Shown here one piece after another: positions 43,600 to 55,950 of a stretch of 64,000 bases of DNA. Origin of the DNA: Anthoceros angustus. Its lineage: Eukaryota; Streptophyta; Anthocerotopsida; Anthocerotales; Anthocerotaceae. Position 1 is the first letter of the stretch, and each line of letters opens with the position of its first letter. A program made the position numbers and the translations under genes. The notes below the pieces were generated by a model that was not told the DNA's origin, did no database searches, and was given only the letters and a program-made list of their open reading frames with translations. The stretch spans positions 62,001 through 126,000 of the forward strand of contig VJWM01000118.1 of NCBI GenBank assembly GCA_010909165.1, written 5' to 3'.

Positions 43600-46556
43600 G
43601 ATTGCCACGCCCTAAAAGAAACTCTTTTTTTCTATTAATATCTTTAAAAATACAGCTTTGATATATTGTAATGCTTCGGCACAACGCTACCCACCAACTT
43701 CCCCCGTGAGGCGTTGTTAGAGAGACTTGTTCAAAAAATCAAAGGGAGAATGAGTTCCCTTTATGAAGAATTAAAGGCTTTTCAGTTTGAATGTTTATGG
43801 ATGTCACATTGTCTCTAGCTATATATTGGAATATTTCCAAACAAAGTTCCCTAGTAGCAAGAAGTTCACGTTTGATCAATATGTCACACCCAGAACTGAG
43901 GACGATGATGCAGCAGACGGTTAAGAGAATACTAGTTAGGATCGAGGTTTTGTCATGAACCAGTGCCCTTGGATTGTGCTCTTGTCCCCAGCGCCTTGGC
44001 ATTGCGGATAAGTCCTTACACGCATCTTGAGGGACGGCGCTTTAAGCACACTCGTATTTTTGATGTATGCTTGGAAATTGTAGATGGATACCTTTGATTG
44101 GATGACAAAGAGCTCACGCAAAGGCAAAGGCTCGCGCAGCAAAGGCTGTTGAAGAATCCAAAGGCGGAAGCCCTCTCAACTACCGCATGTGTATGAAAAA
44201 AGGAGAATCTAAGAGGATATCGCATGCAGAATAAACATGGAATAAGAAGGCACATGGTAGACATACCAGACTTCAAACTTTTGGCTGCTTACCCTTGCAC
44301 AGAACAAGATGTCAAATCTTTGCTTGAGGGCACACTTATATTGGACATCATCGAATGTGGAATCTCCAACCAAGGGTTTGAGCGCATCATCGCAAACCTA
44401 TAGCGAGAGATGCAAATGTAGATTCAACATGAAGTCAAGAAGGTAGTTGAGCAAGAAGTTGAGAAATTGTAGCATGAAAGAAACTTATGCAATCCTTTTA
44501 CGAATATCTGGAAACAAAAATACAAAAGGAGAAGAAGAATGTGATGCAAGACATGTAGAGAATAAGGAGACGCATTACAACACTCAAAGTTTTGCTGGGG
44601 GAAGATGGTGCTGTAAAAGATATATGAACCAAGCTTGTTCAAGGCCGAGTTCAATGGAGTATGTGTCGCGTATAAGAGAAAGTTAGGGGAACTCATTTTT
44701 CACGAGGTGCTGTGGGAGGCAATAGGTCCAGAGGATGGTACTAGTAGCAGCACCAACAACTTTATTGATGTGAATGGTAATGGCATCAGCACCGACCTCA
44801 ATTTTAGCGACCTTTAGACATGAACCTTAGTAGCAAGGTCATAGCTGGCCATTGGTTTTTGCGGCCAATTTTGTCCTTCAAGAACGTACTAACTATGGAG
44901 AAAAGTTAGAAGGAAGGAGCGGAGAGACCAAAATTAGGGAATTCAGAAAAACTAGAACTTGAACAATTATATGTCAACATACAAGTTCCAATACCACATA
45001 CAACCCCAAGTTCCAACATACAACCCCAAGTTCCGACATACAACCCCAAGTTCCAACATACAAGTTCCAACATACAACCCCAAGTTCCGATACCACCTTT
45101 ACTGCAATGGTGGTGATAATCGAGTAATGTCATAACAAATAAATAAAAAGAGATCTTATCTCATGATGAATTTATCGCTGTTAATGAGCTCAAGTCTTCG
45201 GGTTAAACAAATATGATCTAGAAGAAGTAACTACTTCTACCTAGTCATGCCCATTCAATATAACTCTAGGGCCACAGCTAGATTCGGCTTCTCTGGTACT
45301 AGAAGCTGTGTCCGTATCTTTCTACTGAAGTGTGGCGTGTTTTTCTACTTGAATGTTTTGTCTGAGCATGCTTTTAGTGTTGCCACGCAGAATTCGCTGC
45401 TAGGTAGCGGATGTCTTGCACATCATGTGCGTTGCTGAGCGGTAAAGGCATTTTACACGTCTTGTCGAGAAGGACATGGCCAGTTTTTCCTATTTAATTG
45501 CGTTAATGAATCGTTATCTCGCTGGGCAACTGCCATTCAATCAATCTGGGCATTTTTTGCTATGTTCAGCGCTTAATCCTTATGTGAAGTAACGAGTTTG
45601 TTGGTTGAAGGCTTTTCTTATGATTGTGATGCTGCTTGCACGACAATGGCCCAGTAACGCTATAATAGGATCGAAGAAGTTTCAAGGCGAGCTGAATGGA
45701 TCCCTAGTGTGATGGCACGAGCTTACTTGAATGGATGGATGGCTCGCACTATGTTGCCCCCCTCCCCCCGCCCGCCCACTCCCCTCTTGACGATATCGCC
45801 CTCGATGACATTGTCGCATAATGCTATCATGACTCTGACTCTCCACAATCATCCCAATGAGAATTTATCTATCAACAATGTTCGATGTGGATAACAGTTT
45901 TGCGGATAGGTTACTACTCGGTGGGTATGAAAGAAGGATCTCAAGCCCCTAGTTAGGAGCCAACGAAATCAGAAGACCTTTACTACTGTGGGCAGTAGAG
46001 CTCTGCGTCAAGGCCATATTCAGGTCCCAACTTCAGAGCAAGTTGGCTGTCCCGGGAACTTTAATCAACCGACACAAGAAAGAACAAAGTTATGGGAATA
46101 TTGTAGCTAATAGCTGCGCGGATGACTATCTAGTAATCTTTCATGGGCTTGGGGCCGCTGGTGGGTTGTTCCCCATGGCCTAGGTGTAGGTGGGACTTCC
46201 CATGTCTACATGTGCTGTAATCTTTCATTGGGTATATAATGATTTTTTTTTGTGAAACACCTACATAAAAGCATCCTTCCACAAAGAACGATTTCCAGCA
46301 AGTGCACACGCGGAGAAAGTCCACTGGAGCTGGCGAAATTAGGCTTTCGCCGGTGTTCACGCGCCGTCTGCGAAAGAATCGAGAAGACGACAGAGAACCC
46401 GAGAGAACTGGGCAGAGGCCGAGACGATGGAGCAGATGTGCTGATTCTGGCCCTGTAGTCGTGAAGGCGAGGTGGGTTTGGCAAGTTCGTCCCTGTATGG
46501 AGCTCGGAGGGCGAGGGGGGGGCGCATACGGAGCGAGCTGGTCTTGGTAGGCTGTG
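43600..46556. other. gene-poor region upstream of the mannosidase
   Basis: I find no supported gene. Short open frames at 44,447-44,817 (+) and 43,739-44,276 (-) show no domain and are crossed by stops. A 20-bp repeat array lies at 44,986-45,089. The last 300 bases before 46,557 are GC-richer and probably hold the mannosidase promoter, with a TATA-like GGGTATATAATG at about 46,230. Confidence 0.4.
44986..45089. repeat. 20-bp repeat array CAACCCCAAGTTCCAACATA
   Basis: About five units of the 20-base sequence, one shortened by six bases, with A/G variants (TTCCAACATA/TTCCGACATA). Confidence 0.9.
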
Positions 46557-49104
46557 ATGGGATCCAACCTGCTGCCGTTCACGAGTCGTGATGCGCATTA
46601 CGACAACGCCAAGTTCCGCAGGCGATCCGCGACTCAGGTATTCTGCCTTGCTGCAAGGAGCGCTGCCGGAGTGAGATCTGTGGCTGTGGAACCGCTAGTT
46701 GTGACTGAATTGATGCTGTGTGGAGCAGGTTGTGAGCCAAGCAATTTTGACCAGCAATGTGCGGCGAAACTGCGGATCGTGTAGCACTGGCAAGATTTTG
46801 TCGCTACTTTTGATTCTCGGGTTCGGTTACCTGTATGTGGTGCATTCCGGGGATATTGGAAGTGTGGTAGGTCCTCTGCGCGGTGATGCAGATGGCGGCA
46901 CGGGGAATCAGGCAGCAGATTCTAGATTGAAGGCTTTTCTGAAGAGGAAACCACCGATTTTGGCGCCTCTACTGGATCAGATCGGGAGGCATGCTAGGAA
47001 TGGTAGCAGGGATGATCATGACGAGCAACGGGAGAGGTTTGAGGGCTTACAAGCCGATGCGCTGTGGAAGACCAGGCAGGCGGAAGTTGTGGAGGCTTTC
47101 AAGCATGCCTGGAATGGTTATAAGAGCTATGCAATGGGGTATGATGCGCTGCAGCCGGTGAGCAAGGATGGAGTCGACGATCTGGGGGGACTGGGAGCTA
47201 CGGTTGTGGATGCTCTGGATACTGCCATGATAATGGACCTCGGTGATGTTGTTAAAGAGGCTGGATCGTGGATTGAGGATAATCTGTCAGCAAGATTGCA
47301 TGACAGGGGGCAGGTAAACTTTTTTGAGACGACTATCCGTGTTCTAGGTGGCCTGTTGAGTGCTTATCATCTCAGTGGTGGAGCAACACCGGCAGGGGAA
47401 GCACTCAGGTGGGGAGCAACAGGGAACGCTCATCTCCAGGGGCCAAACCCTCAGGTTTATCTGGACAGAGCAAAAGATCTTGCGAGTCGCCTCATGGCTG
47501 CCTTCACTTCCAGTCCATCAGCGATTCCATACTCGGACGTTTTTCTTAGGGATAAGACTGCCAAACCTGCTGGTGGTGACGGTGGTGCCAGCAGCACTGC
47601 AGAAGTAGCAACCGTGCAACTTGAGTTTGGATACTTGAGTGAAGTTTCTGGTGATCCTGCTTACTCCCGTGCCTCCATGCGCGTTTATGAGCACTTCAAA
47701 GATCTTCCCAAGGATGAGGGACTGGTTCCAATCTACGTCAGGTATTCGTTGCTCGCCAAATAAACCCTGTTTGACGTGATGTTTTCAGTAACTTCAGTGT
47801 CAAAGCTGCTGCTGAGGCTAATTTTTGGGGATTGTATTGCAGTCCCCACTCTGGCCAATTTCAAGGGAACAACATAAGATTGGGATCAAGGGGTGACAGC
47901 TATTATGAATACTTGCTCAAGGTATGGCTCCAGCAGGGGGGGGCTGATTCGAAGACAGCCCATGTGTCTTACTTGAGAGAGATGTATGATGAGGCGATGC
48001 AAGGTGTAAAGCGTCTCCTTGTAAGAAAGTCTTCTCCAAATGGTCTTGTTTTTGTGGGAGAATACCCAAACGGTGTTCATGGGAGCTTCAGCCCTAAGAT
48101 GGATCACCTAGTAAGTGTCGAAATCATGCAGACTCAAAATCTTTTTTGCATAAGCGTTTTTTTGCAATTGTAGCTTGATAAGGTTGAAATCAAGGGACTT
48201 GGCTAGCTGAGGGCCTTCAATTTGTGACAGTGATTGCACATGTACTTAATGGAAATCTGCTGTAAACGGTTGAAGGTGTGCTTTTTAGCAGGGAATCTTG
48301 CCCTAGGTGCAACAAAAGGCCTGACTAAACTGCAAGCACAACAAAAGAATTTCTTGACTGAAAGAGATCTTCAAGACCTGCAGCTGGCGGAAGATTTGGG
48401 AAAGACATGTTACGAGTTGTATGCTGTGACAGCAACTGGACTTGCACCCGAGATTGTCTACTTCAACATCGGTGTAAGCAGTAACAATGACTCCTCTCTG
48501 AAGTCATTTCTGTCTTTGTTGCTGCCACTGATTCTGTGACGGGCAACACTGTCCGCAAGACAAGAGGTATGACAAAGTTATGTGCAAACGCAGGGAGAAG
48601 TCAGGAACAACACCAGTGACGGAAACTCCCAAGTGGATTACTCCCAGGACATTGTCATCAGACCTTTGGATCGTCACAATCTTCTCCGTCCCGAGACAGT
48701 GGAATCTCTCTTCATACTCTATCGCATCACGGGGAATGTCAAGTAAGATCTGACTCTTCCCAGCGATTTCCTAAGCATCTCGTGGGCAGCATTCTTAAAT
48801 TCTGCTATCGATTTGCCCTAACGGCCATGACGTTTTATGCTGCAATAGGTACCGCGACTGGGGTTGGAAAATATTTCAGTCGTTTGAGACACACACAAAA
48901 GTGGGATCGGGGGGCTACAGCTCCGTCAACGACGTCACAGTGGTTCCTCCACCGACAAGAAACAAACAAGAAACTTTCTTCCTGGGGGAAACTTTGAAGT
49001 ACTTGTATCTACTGTTCGGACGCACGGACGTGCTGCCATTGACAGAATTTGTGTTCAACACAGAGGCTCATCCTCTGCCGATCAAAAGATCGCCGCACCC
49101 GTAA
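46557..49104 (+). CDS. MNS3: GH47 alpha-1,2-mannosidase, MNS3-like
   Basis: GH47 class I mannosidases trim Man9GlcNAc2 N-glycans; MNS3 removes a specific mannose in the ER/early Golgi. Six exons (46557-46637, 46729-47741, 47843-48110, 48276-48473, 48594-48742, 48849-49104) join in frame to 654 residues. This is a type II membrane protein: cytosolic [20 protein letters not shown] (typical MNS3 start), TM anchor [15 protein letters not shown], then stem. The catalytic domain has [123 protein letters not shown] and the calcium-binding end FNTEAHPL. The last exon ends at TAA 49102-49104; a 1.83-kb tandem duplication begins just inside it. Confidence 0.92.
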
Positions 49105-52100
49105 GATCTCCGGGCTCGGAGCTGATTAACGGCTCCCAATGACTTACCAACATCTCATCTCTCCAAGCGCTTCCTTGGACAACAGTGGATTGGTTTCTGC
49201 CACGGCTCTCTCCATGTTCATTGGCTCCCAGTTCTGCACTCGCACACCATTCCAGCTTTCGTTCTTTCTTTCCGCACGTCATCCAAGTTTACCAATGGCT
49301 CCCATATTTGGCTCCGCGTTTTTCATTCGCACGAGTCCAGTTTTTTTCTCTCTCCTCACTTCCTTCACGACAACCCAAACCAGACATGCCAAGCACTCCA
49401 GCTACGACCTAATTTACAAGGTAGGCCTCCAACCACAAGTTTACAAGATACGCCATTATCGTTTTGGTCACGCTCTGTTTTGCGATTACGATTTCAATTT
49501 TATGATTACGATTTCAGTTTGTGATTAGGAGTGTACCTCGAGTGGTGTCTCAAGCTACATATATTTTGTGACCCTTTTTGGTCTCACACGAACGAAACAA
49601 CGTACAAGCCATGGTCTCTCAAACGTCTCACAAAACAGCACCGACCCTAAGAGCGGATTGGTCCTTGGTCATGGTGTAGTGGAACCCCGATTCAAAGCGT
49701 TTTGAAATTATGTCACAGCTGGTCTGATCGAGACCTACAAGCATGACAAAGCTAGATAAGAAAAGGTGGGTTCTAAAGTATTTACAATGAAGGCTCTTGA
49801 CTTAATATACAAAATGAACTTCCTACGCCCTACACGTCCGCTAGTCTATCTGCCTTCAGAATCAAAAGTTCATAGCCGCAGAAAGAATTCCCTCTCAGAG
49901 CAGCTGGTGCGTTTCCGACAATCCTCGAAAGCACAGTTGCTGCTCTAGAGCTCCTAGATCTACACATGTCTTCACCTGCCCGGTCCCATCATGGACGGTC
50001 CCGGGGGAGAGGGCTTCGGACACAAAATCGGCAGCGGCTTGGTCGAGGCTGCATCCAAGCCCGACTTGGCAGCTGATCCCTGCGCGAACGACCCGCAAAA
50101 GGCATCGCCAAAAATCCTTGGTGAGCTCGGAGGGTTGGGGAAGTGAAGGTGGCTTGACATGGTGAAGTCGTCGGCTCCCCGCCGCAAAGAATACAGCTGA
50201 CTTGATAATACATCCGAGACGCTCTTGCCGTCTGCCCGGCCGGTGTCCACACTAAGCGGCATCCTGACGCTTGGATGAGACCAGACGAGCGCGCGGTAGA
50301 AGTGGCAACGGCGCTCCGAACAGCTCCAAATAAGAAAAGCTCCAAACGCAATACCGCAAGACGTCTCACGCTGCACAAAGTGAACCACGGTGAGCGCAGC
50401 AAGAAGCGGGCGTCCTGGCAAGCATCAACAGGCGCGGCTCGCGATGCAGAGACAAGAAGCACAGAATCACGGTAAGCGCAGTACCAGAAAACAGGAAAGC
50501 AAGAGCAAGCGGGAAATACGTACACAGAGTCGAGAGTTCTTCGATATGTTCACACAGCAGCAGGGGAGCTTCTAGCACCGACGGCGAGCACAGCACGTAC
50601 CGAGTGCGGCTTGAGGCTTCCACTTCGAACAAGTCTAACGAGGAAGGCTGAAGATGGGAATTCGAGGCTTTTATCTTGCCCGGCGAGCTTTCCAGAATAT
50701 TCAGGTTTCAAGGACAAATATGCCTGTTCCTGTGAGCATCCTTCTCCACTGGACACAGGATAGCATATGCTTGTGCTGGGCCGACTACTTGCGATTAAAC
50801 AAAGCTTGGATGCTATTTTGGCCAACCCTAGTTTTGGCTCCTGGTTAGCTTGGGCCGCAAGGAAAGCCCTGCATGGCACACCAGGATTGGCCCAAGTCAC
50901 CAGGATCCTTTGCCGATCAAAGATCGCCGCACCCGTAAGATCTCCGGGCTCGGAGCTGATTAACGGCTCCCAATGACTTACCAACATCTCATCTCTCCAA
51001 GCGCTTCCTTGGACAACAGTGGATTGGTTTCTGCCACGGCTCTCCATGTTCATTGGCTCCCAGTTCTGCACTCGCACACCATTCCAGCTTTCGTTCTTTC
51101 TTTCCGCACGTCATCCAAGTTTACCAATGGCTCCCATATTTGGCTCCGCGTTTTTCATTCGCACGAGTCCAGTTTTTTTCTCTCTCCTCACTTCCTTCAC
51201 GACAACCCAAACCAGACATGCCAAGCACTCCAGCTACGACCTAATTTACAAGGTAGGCCTCCAACCACAAGTTTACAAGATACGCCATTATCGTTTTTGG
51301 TCACGCTTTCCGTTTTGCGATTACGATTTCAATTTTATGATTACGATTTCAGTTTGTGATTAGGAGTGTACCTCGAGTGGTGTCTCAAGCTACATATATT
51401 TTGTGACCCTTTTTGGTCTCACACGAACGAAACAACGTACAAGCCATGGTCTCTCAAACGTCTCACAAAACAGCACCGACCCTAAGAGCGGATTGGTCCT
51501 TGGTCATGGTGTAGTGGAACCCTGATTCAAAGCGTTTTGAAATTATGTCACAGCTGGTCTGATCGAGACCTACAAGCATGACAAAGCTAGATAAGAAAAG
51601 GTGGGTTCTAAAGTATTTACAATGAAGGCTCTTGACTTAATATACAAAATGAACTTCCTACGCCCTACACGTCCGCTAGTCTATCTGCCTTCAGAATCAA
51701 AAGTTCATAGCCGCAGAAAGAATTCCTCTCAGAGCAGCTGGTGCGTTTCCGACAATCCTCGAAAGCACAGTTGCTGCTCTAGAGCTCCTAGATCTACACA
51801 TGTCACCTGCCCGGTCCCATCATGGACGGTCCCGGGGAGAGGGCTTCGGACACAAAATCGGCAGCGGCTTGGTCGAGGCTGCATCCAAGCCCGACTTGGC
51901 AGCTGATCCCTGCGCGAACGACCCGCAAAGGCATCGCCAAAAATCCTTGGTGAGCTCGGAGGGTTGGGAAGTGAAGGTGGCTTGACATGGTGAAGTCGTC
52001 GGCTCCCCGCCGCAAAGAATACAGCTGACTTGATAATACATCCGAGACGCTCTTGCCGTCTGCCCGGCCGGTGTCCACACTAAGCGGCATCCTGACGCTT

Positions 52101-52738
52101 GGATGAGACCAGACGAGCGCGCGGTAGAAGTGGCAACGGCGCTCCGAACAGCTCCAAATAAGAAAAGCTCCAAACGCAATACCGCAAGACGTCTCACGCT
52201 GCACAAAGTGAACCACGGTGAGCGCAGCAAGAAGCGGGCGTCCTGGCAAGCATCAACAGGCGCGGCTCGCGATGCAGAGACAAGAAGCACAGAATCACGG
52301 TAAGCGCAGTACCAGAAAACAGGAAAGCAAGAGCAAGCGGGAAATACGTACACAGAGTCGAGAGTTCTTCGATATGTTCACACAGCAGCAGGGGAGCTTC
52401 TAGCACCGACGGCGAGCACAGCACGTACCGAGTGCGGCTTGAGGCTTCCACTGAACAAGTCTAACGAGGAAGGCTGAAGATGGGAATTCGAGGCTTTTAT
52501 CTTGCCCGGCGAGCTTTCCAGAATATTCAGGTTTCAAGGACAAATATGCCTGTTCCTGTGAGCATCCTTCTCCACTGGACACAGGATAGCATATGCTTGT
52601 GCTGGGCCGACTACTTGCGATTAAACAAAGCTTGGATGCTATTTTGGCCAACCCTAGTTTTGGCTCCTGGTTAGCTTGGGCCGCAAGGAAAGCCCTGCAT
52701 GGCACACCAGGATTGGCCCAAGTCACCAGGATCCTTTG
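49076..52738. repeat. 1.83-kb tandem duplication starting in the last MNS3 exon
   Basis: Unit one (about 49076-50915) and unit two (about 50916-52738) both begin TGCCGATCAAA(A)GATCGCCG and end CACCAGGATCCTTTG. They are almost identical. Differences include CTCTCTCC/CTCTCC, GTCTTCACC/GTCACC, GGGGGAG/GGGGAG, CAAAAGG/CAAAGG and CTTCGAAC/CTGAAC, nearly all small deletions in unit two. Each contains the unassigned minus-strand frame listed separately. Confidence 0.88.
49972..50262 (-). CDS. unassigned 96-residue reading frame in duplication unit one
   Basis: I do not recognise it. From ATG 50262 the frame reads MPLSVDTGRADGKSVSDVLS, then a Ser/Pro-rich stretch (HFPNPPSSPR) and a Pro-rich end (KPSPPGPSMMGPGR). 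The composition looks coding, and the open frame extends upstream to about 50,421 without an in-frame ATG, so it may be a 3' exon of a longer gene. A CGTCAG acceptor lies immediately before the ATG. In unit two the same frame (51803-52090) is shifted in the middle by two 1-base deletions. Confidence 0.3.
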   Translation of the reverse strand: MPLSVDTGRADGKSVSDVLSSQLYSLRRGADDFTMSSHLHFPNPPSSPRIFGDAFCGSFAQGSAAKSGLDAASTKPLPILCPKPSPPGPSMMGPGR

Positions 52739-52816
52739 ACCCATATGAACAGAAAACGGTCGGCCATCAGTCACGAGAAAGTCACTTCACTGCAGCTCCT
52801 GCCTTGGCATGTTCGC

Positions 52817-53013
52817 TCACCAGTTTGTGCACCGGGTGACATCAATGTCATCAAAGACACGGAAGCTGTAAGGTGCCGGCGGAGGGCTCCACACCTGGAC
52901 TGTAGCCCGGCCAGGAAAAGTTGCCACCCGCACAAGTGGAGCTGCCATTGCTTTAGTGCCACCTGCAGGCTTGCAGGTTCCACCTGGTCCAATGCCCAAT
53001 ATTTGCTGTAGCC
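52817..53013 (-). CDS. possible terminal exon of an unidentified gene
   Basis: After an acceptor-like AAAGCACAG, the minus strand reads LQQILGIGPGGTCKPAGGTK... to FRVFDDIDVTRCTNW and TGA at 52817-52819. The regular amino-acid pattern (VRVATFPGRATVQVWSPPPA) suggests genuine coding sequence, but I cannot name the family or find the upstream exons. Candidate neighbouring exonic sequence lies near 53,540-53,660. Confidence 0.3.
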
Positions 53014-53019
53014 CTGTGC

Positions 53020-53978
53020 TTTTACAACGTCTTCATGACGCCTTGGTGAAGTTACACACACTAGACAGTTAAGTTCTTCAGACAAGGATCAGAAGTAAAT
53101 TTGGACACACCAGACAGTTGAGCTCTTGAGCTGAGAGGACACCAAAAAATTAAGCCCCAAAGTGAACTTACACAATGAACTTGGACACGCCAGACATACC
53201 AAACAGTTAAAGTCTTACGTTCAGAGGTACAATTAGTTTGGGGTTTATTAAGAACTCTCCACTTCAAATGTATTAATTGCAGAAGTGAACTGATGAGATC
53301 AAAGGATTGTTAAAAACGTTACCTAAGAGAGGCAGGTGAGTTTGCAAGGAGCTATTTTTCAAACTTATCGTCCTCAAAAGGCCACATGCATGCCTACCTG
53401 CCGTACACATTAAAGAGAAAGCAATGCCAGAGTTTTAGGACCCACCTTATCCTCGCTACCCGCAGGATGCGTGATGCTGACCATGAACACACTGGAAAGA
53501 CCTGCAACGCATATATACCTGAGATCAAGGATTCCTATCCCACTACATGCAAAAAGAGTTTGGCATCTGCCCTCCCTGCAATAAAAAAAGGTCAGTTCAC
53601 ATCCAAAGGCATCTATCAGATACATAGAGACCTGACGTTTGGCCTCGCTTGTGGATTCCATGCTGTGCTCTGTGGGTCCTTCCAGTTATGCAACGTTGCC
53701 ATCCGTCTTGCCCTTGGCATCTCAGCCACACCCTAGTTCAACCCTGAACCAGAACAGCTAAAACAATAGGTGCATCAGGAACATGACTCAACGGAAGCAA
53801 CCACCCTGACTCGAGGTTTGGCCAGGGTAGCAAAAGTTGCAAAACTCCTCGGATAGTCTGCATTGAAAAAATTCAGTTCTGTTCCACAAGTCCATGTGCA
53901 GCGTAGCGTCAGTACACTCTGACTGATAAGCAGAATCTTCAACCAGGCAGAAAGCATTGGTTTATTGTTTGCCAGCTT
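53020..53978. other. intergenic or intronic, unresolved
   Basis: Imperfect repeats of TTGGACAC(A/G)CCAGACAGTT occur at about 53,100, 53,180 and related positions near 53,060. No confident exon. It may contain upstream exons of the gene ending at 52,817. Confidence 0.35.
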
Positions 53979-55668
53979 TTAAAGCTTTTGAATAACCCTC
54001 AGCTTTGCACTTCTTGACCTTGGGTTGCGTTCAACTTCATCATCATCTGCAACTATTGGCCTTCGTGTCAGAATGATAGCATTTTGACCCTGCAACACTT
54101 TCTTTGATTTCTCTGGTCCTACATCCCCTTCACTTGCACGCCTCTTGCCAGAGTAGCTACTATGCCTTGTCTCCCCCGGAATGTGAACAAGTCGGGGAAG
54201 ATCATCCTGGTCTATGTACTCAGATTGTATCCTCAAACCTGCGGCTTCCAGGAAAAAATGCTTCACTAACCTATCTTCTAAACTGTGAAAGGAGATGACT
54301 GCCAGTCGTCCTCCTGGAGATAGCGATGCAAAGGCATCTGACATGGCAACTTCCAAAGACTTCAGCTCATCATTGACTGCAATTCTCAAAGCCTGAAAAG
54401 TCCGTGTGGCTGGGTGAGGTCCAGGTTTGAAACTTCTCTGCCTCCCTACAAAACAATCGTCCAGAATCAATTCTACAGTCATGAAGACGCTATCATCATT
54501 GACTAAAACATTCAAACGGATTCATAACACCACAGATGAGACTGATGGCCAACCAATAACATTTGCAAGCTCGGTCGTGGTCTTGATGCCTCCAGATAGA
54601 CGCGATTCCACAATCTTGCGAGCTAAATATCGCCATCTTCTTTCCTCGCCATATTCTCGTAAGATGCGTCCAATCTCCACCTCAGGCCACTTGTTTAAAA
54701 TCTCCTCAGCCTTCAGCTTTGACTGTCAAGAAACTCAAGAAGCTGATTCACTTATCCAGCCACTACTGCTATGAATGATTGTTGGAAGGATAAATGGTCT
54801 CTTCTTACCTCTGGATCCATCCTCATGTCGGCAGGGCCATCCCGCAGAAAGCTGAAGCCTCTTTCAGCAACGTTCACCTGGTACAATCAAGATGCTCAGT
54901 TCCAGACCATGCAGACAGTCAGGACAGAAAAGACAAGGAAAGGCCTGCTCTTTAACACAACAAACCTGCATGGAGGACATCCCCAAATCCATAAGAACTC
55001 CATCCACTCCACCCAGCACAGCCCCATCCTCGACCTGCCCCAACACAGTCTTGACATTCCTGAAGTTGGAGCGGATCAAGTGCAACTTCAAGCACACTCC
55101 AGGAAAAGAAGCCCGCAGGTAAGCCTCCGCAGCCTCAAGCCTGACCCGAGCCTCCGCATGTGCCACAGGATCCACATCCAGCCCGACAAATGTCCGCAAC
55201 TCTGGATGAGTCTTGATGATCTGCCACAACAAGCAGATCAGATCAGAACTCCACCAATGCAGCAAAATCCTGCAATCCAGAGCCCATCACCACAAGAAAC
55301 ATACGTGTAGATGTGTGTGAATCCACGAAACATACAGCGGCAGCGTGGCCCCCAGCTCCCAATGTGCAATCCACAAACGAGCGCAGCTGCAGGCCAGCAA
55401 AATGCTCCACCACCTCCTTCATCAGCACAGCGACGTGCCCTGACTCTGCTTCTTCCTCTTCCTGTTCTCCTTCCCCTTCCTGCTGCTCCTCGAGGACACC
55501 ATAGCTCGGGCTTCTATGCCTGGACGCAGGCAGGTGCCACCGACTCCCAGCCAACACCCCCCTTCCTGACGTCCAACACCTTGCAAGGCTCGATCCTGGA
55601 ATCAGCCCGAGTTTGGGAAATCCCAAACCCCTGGAAGACAGCATACCTGCACATTTCAGCTGCATCAT
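53979..55668 (-). CDS. 16S rRNA (cytosine-N4)-methyltransferase, RsmH/MraW type, organellar
   Basis: RsmH methylates N4 of C1402 in the decoding centre of bacterial-type 16S rRNA; plant homologues act in plastids. The gene has several exons. The N-terminus (from ATG 55668) is a plausible transit peptide ([20 protein letters not shown]), followed by an acidic stretch ([17 protein letters not shown]). Then [13 protein letters not shown], the SAM motif [48 protein letters not shown], a PADMRMDP segment, [53 protein letters not shown] and KHFF. It ends [15 protein letters not shown] at TAA 53979-53981. All signature motifs are intact. Confidence 0.9.
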
Positions 55669-55950
55669 CGTCGCCCCCACATCTCATGCAGCTTCCAGTT
55701 CGATTCGTCTCAAACTTCAGTTGTAAGGAACCGGCAACCCTATACGAATCTATGTAAGTCTGTGCTCCTGGTTACAGATTTCGGTCGCTTTCGGCCTTTG
55801 GTTGGCTGGGTGCACGCACTTGAGAGCAAGCCATTCCAGCACCAGCTCGTTCGGATTCTTCCAGAATTCGTGACTCGTGTTTCGTTCCTCCCGCACAGCC
55901 GTGCTGATTGTGTGTGCGGTTGGGAGGTTTGGAAGCTGCGTAATTTCGTC
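55669..55950. promoter_or_regulatory. bidirectional promoter region RsmH/UFM1
   Basis: A 282-bp segment separates the RsmH start codon (-) from the first coding bases proposed for UFM1 (+). It must contain both transcription starts and the UFM1 5' leader. No TATA box was seen. Confidence 0.45.

Noticed and set aside
44424-44817. Short frames that might be retroelement gag
   Set aside because: No zinc knuckle, protease or RT motif accompanies them.
46130-46598. 130-150 codon minus-strand frames upstream of MNS3
   Set aside because: They overlap the GC-rich MNS3 promoter/leader, show no domain and have no splice support.
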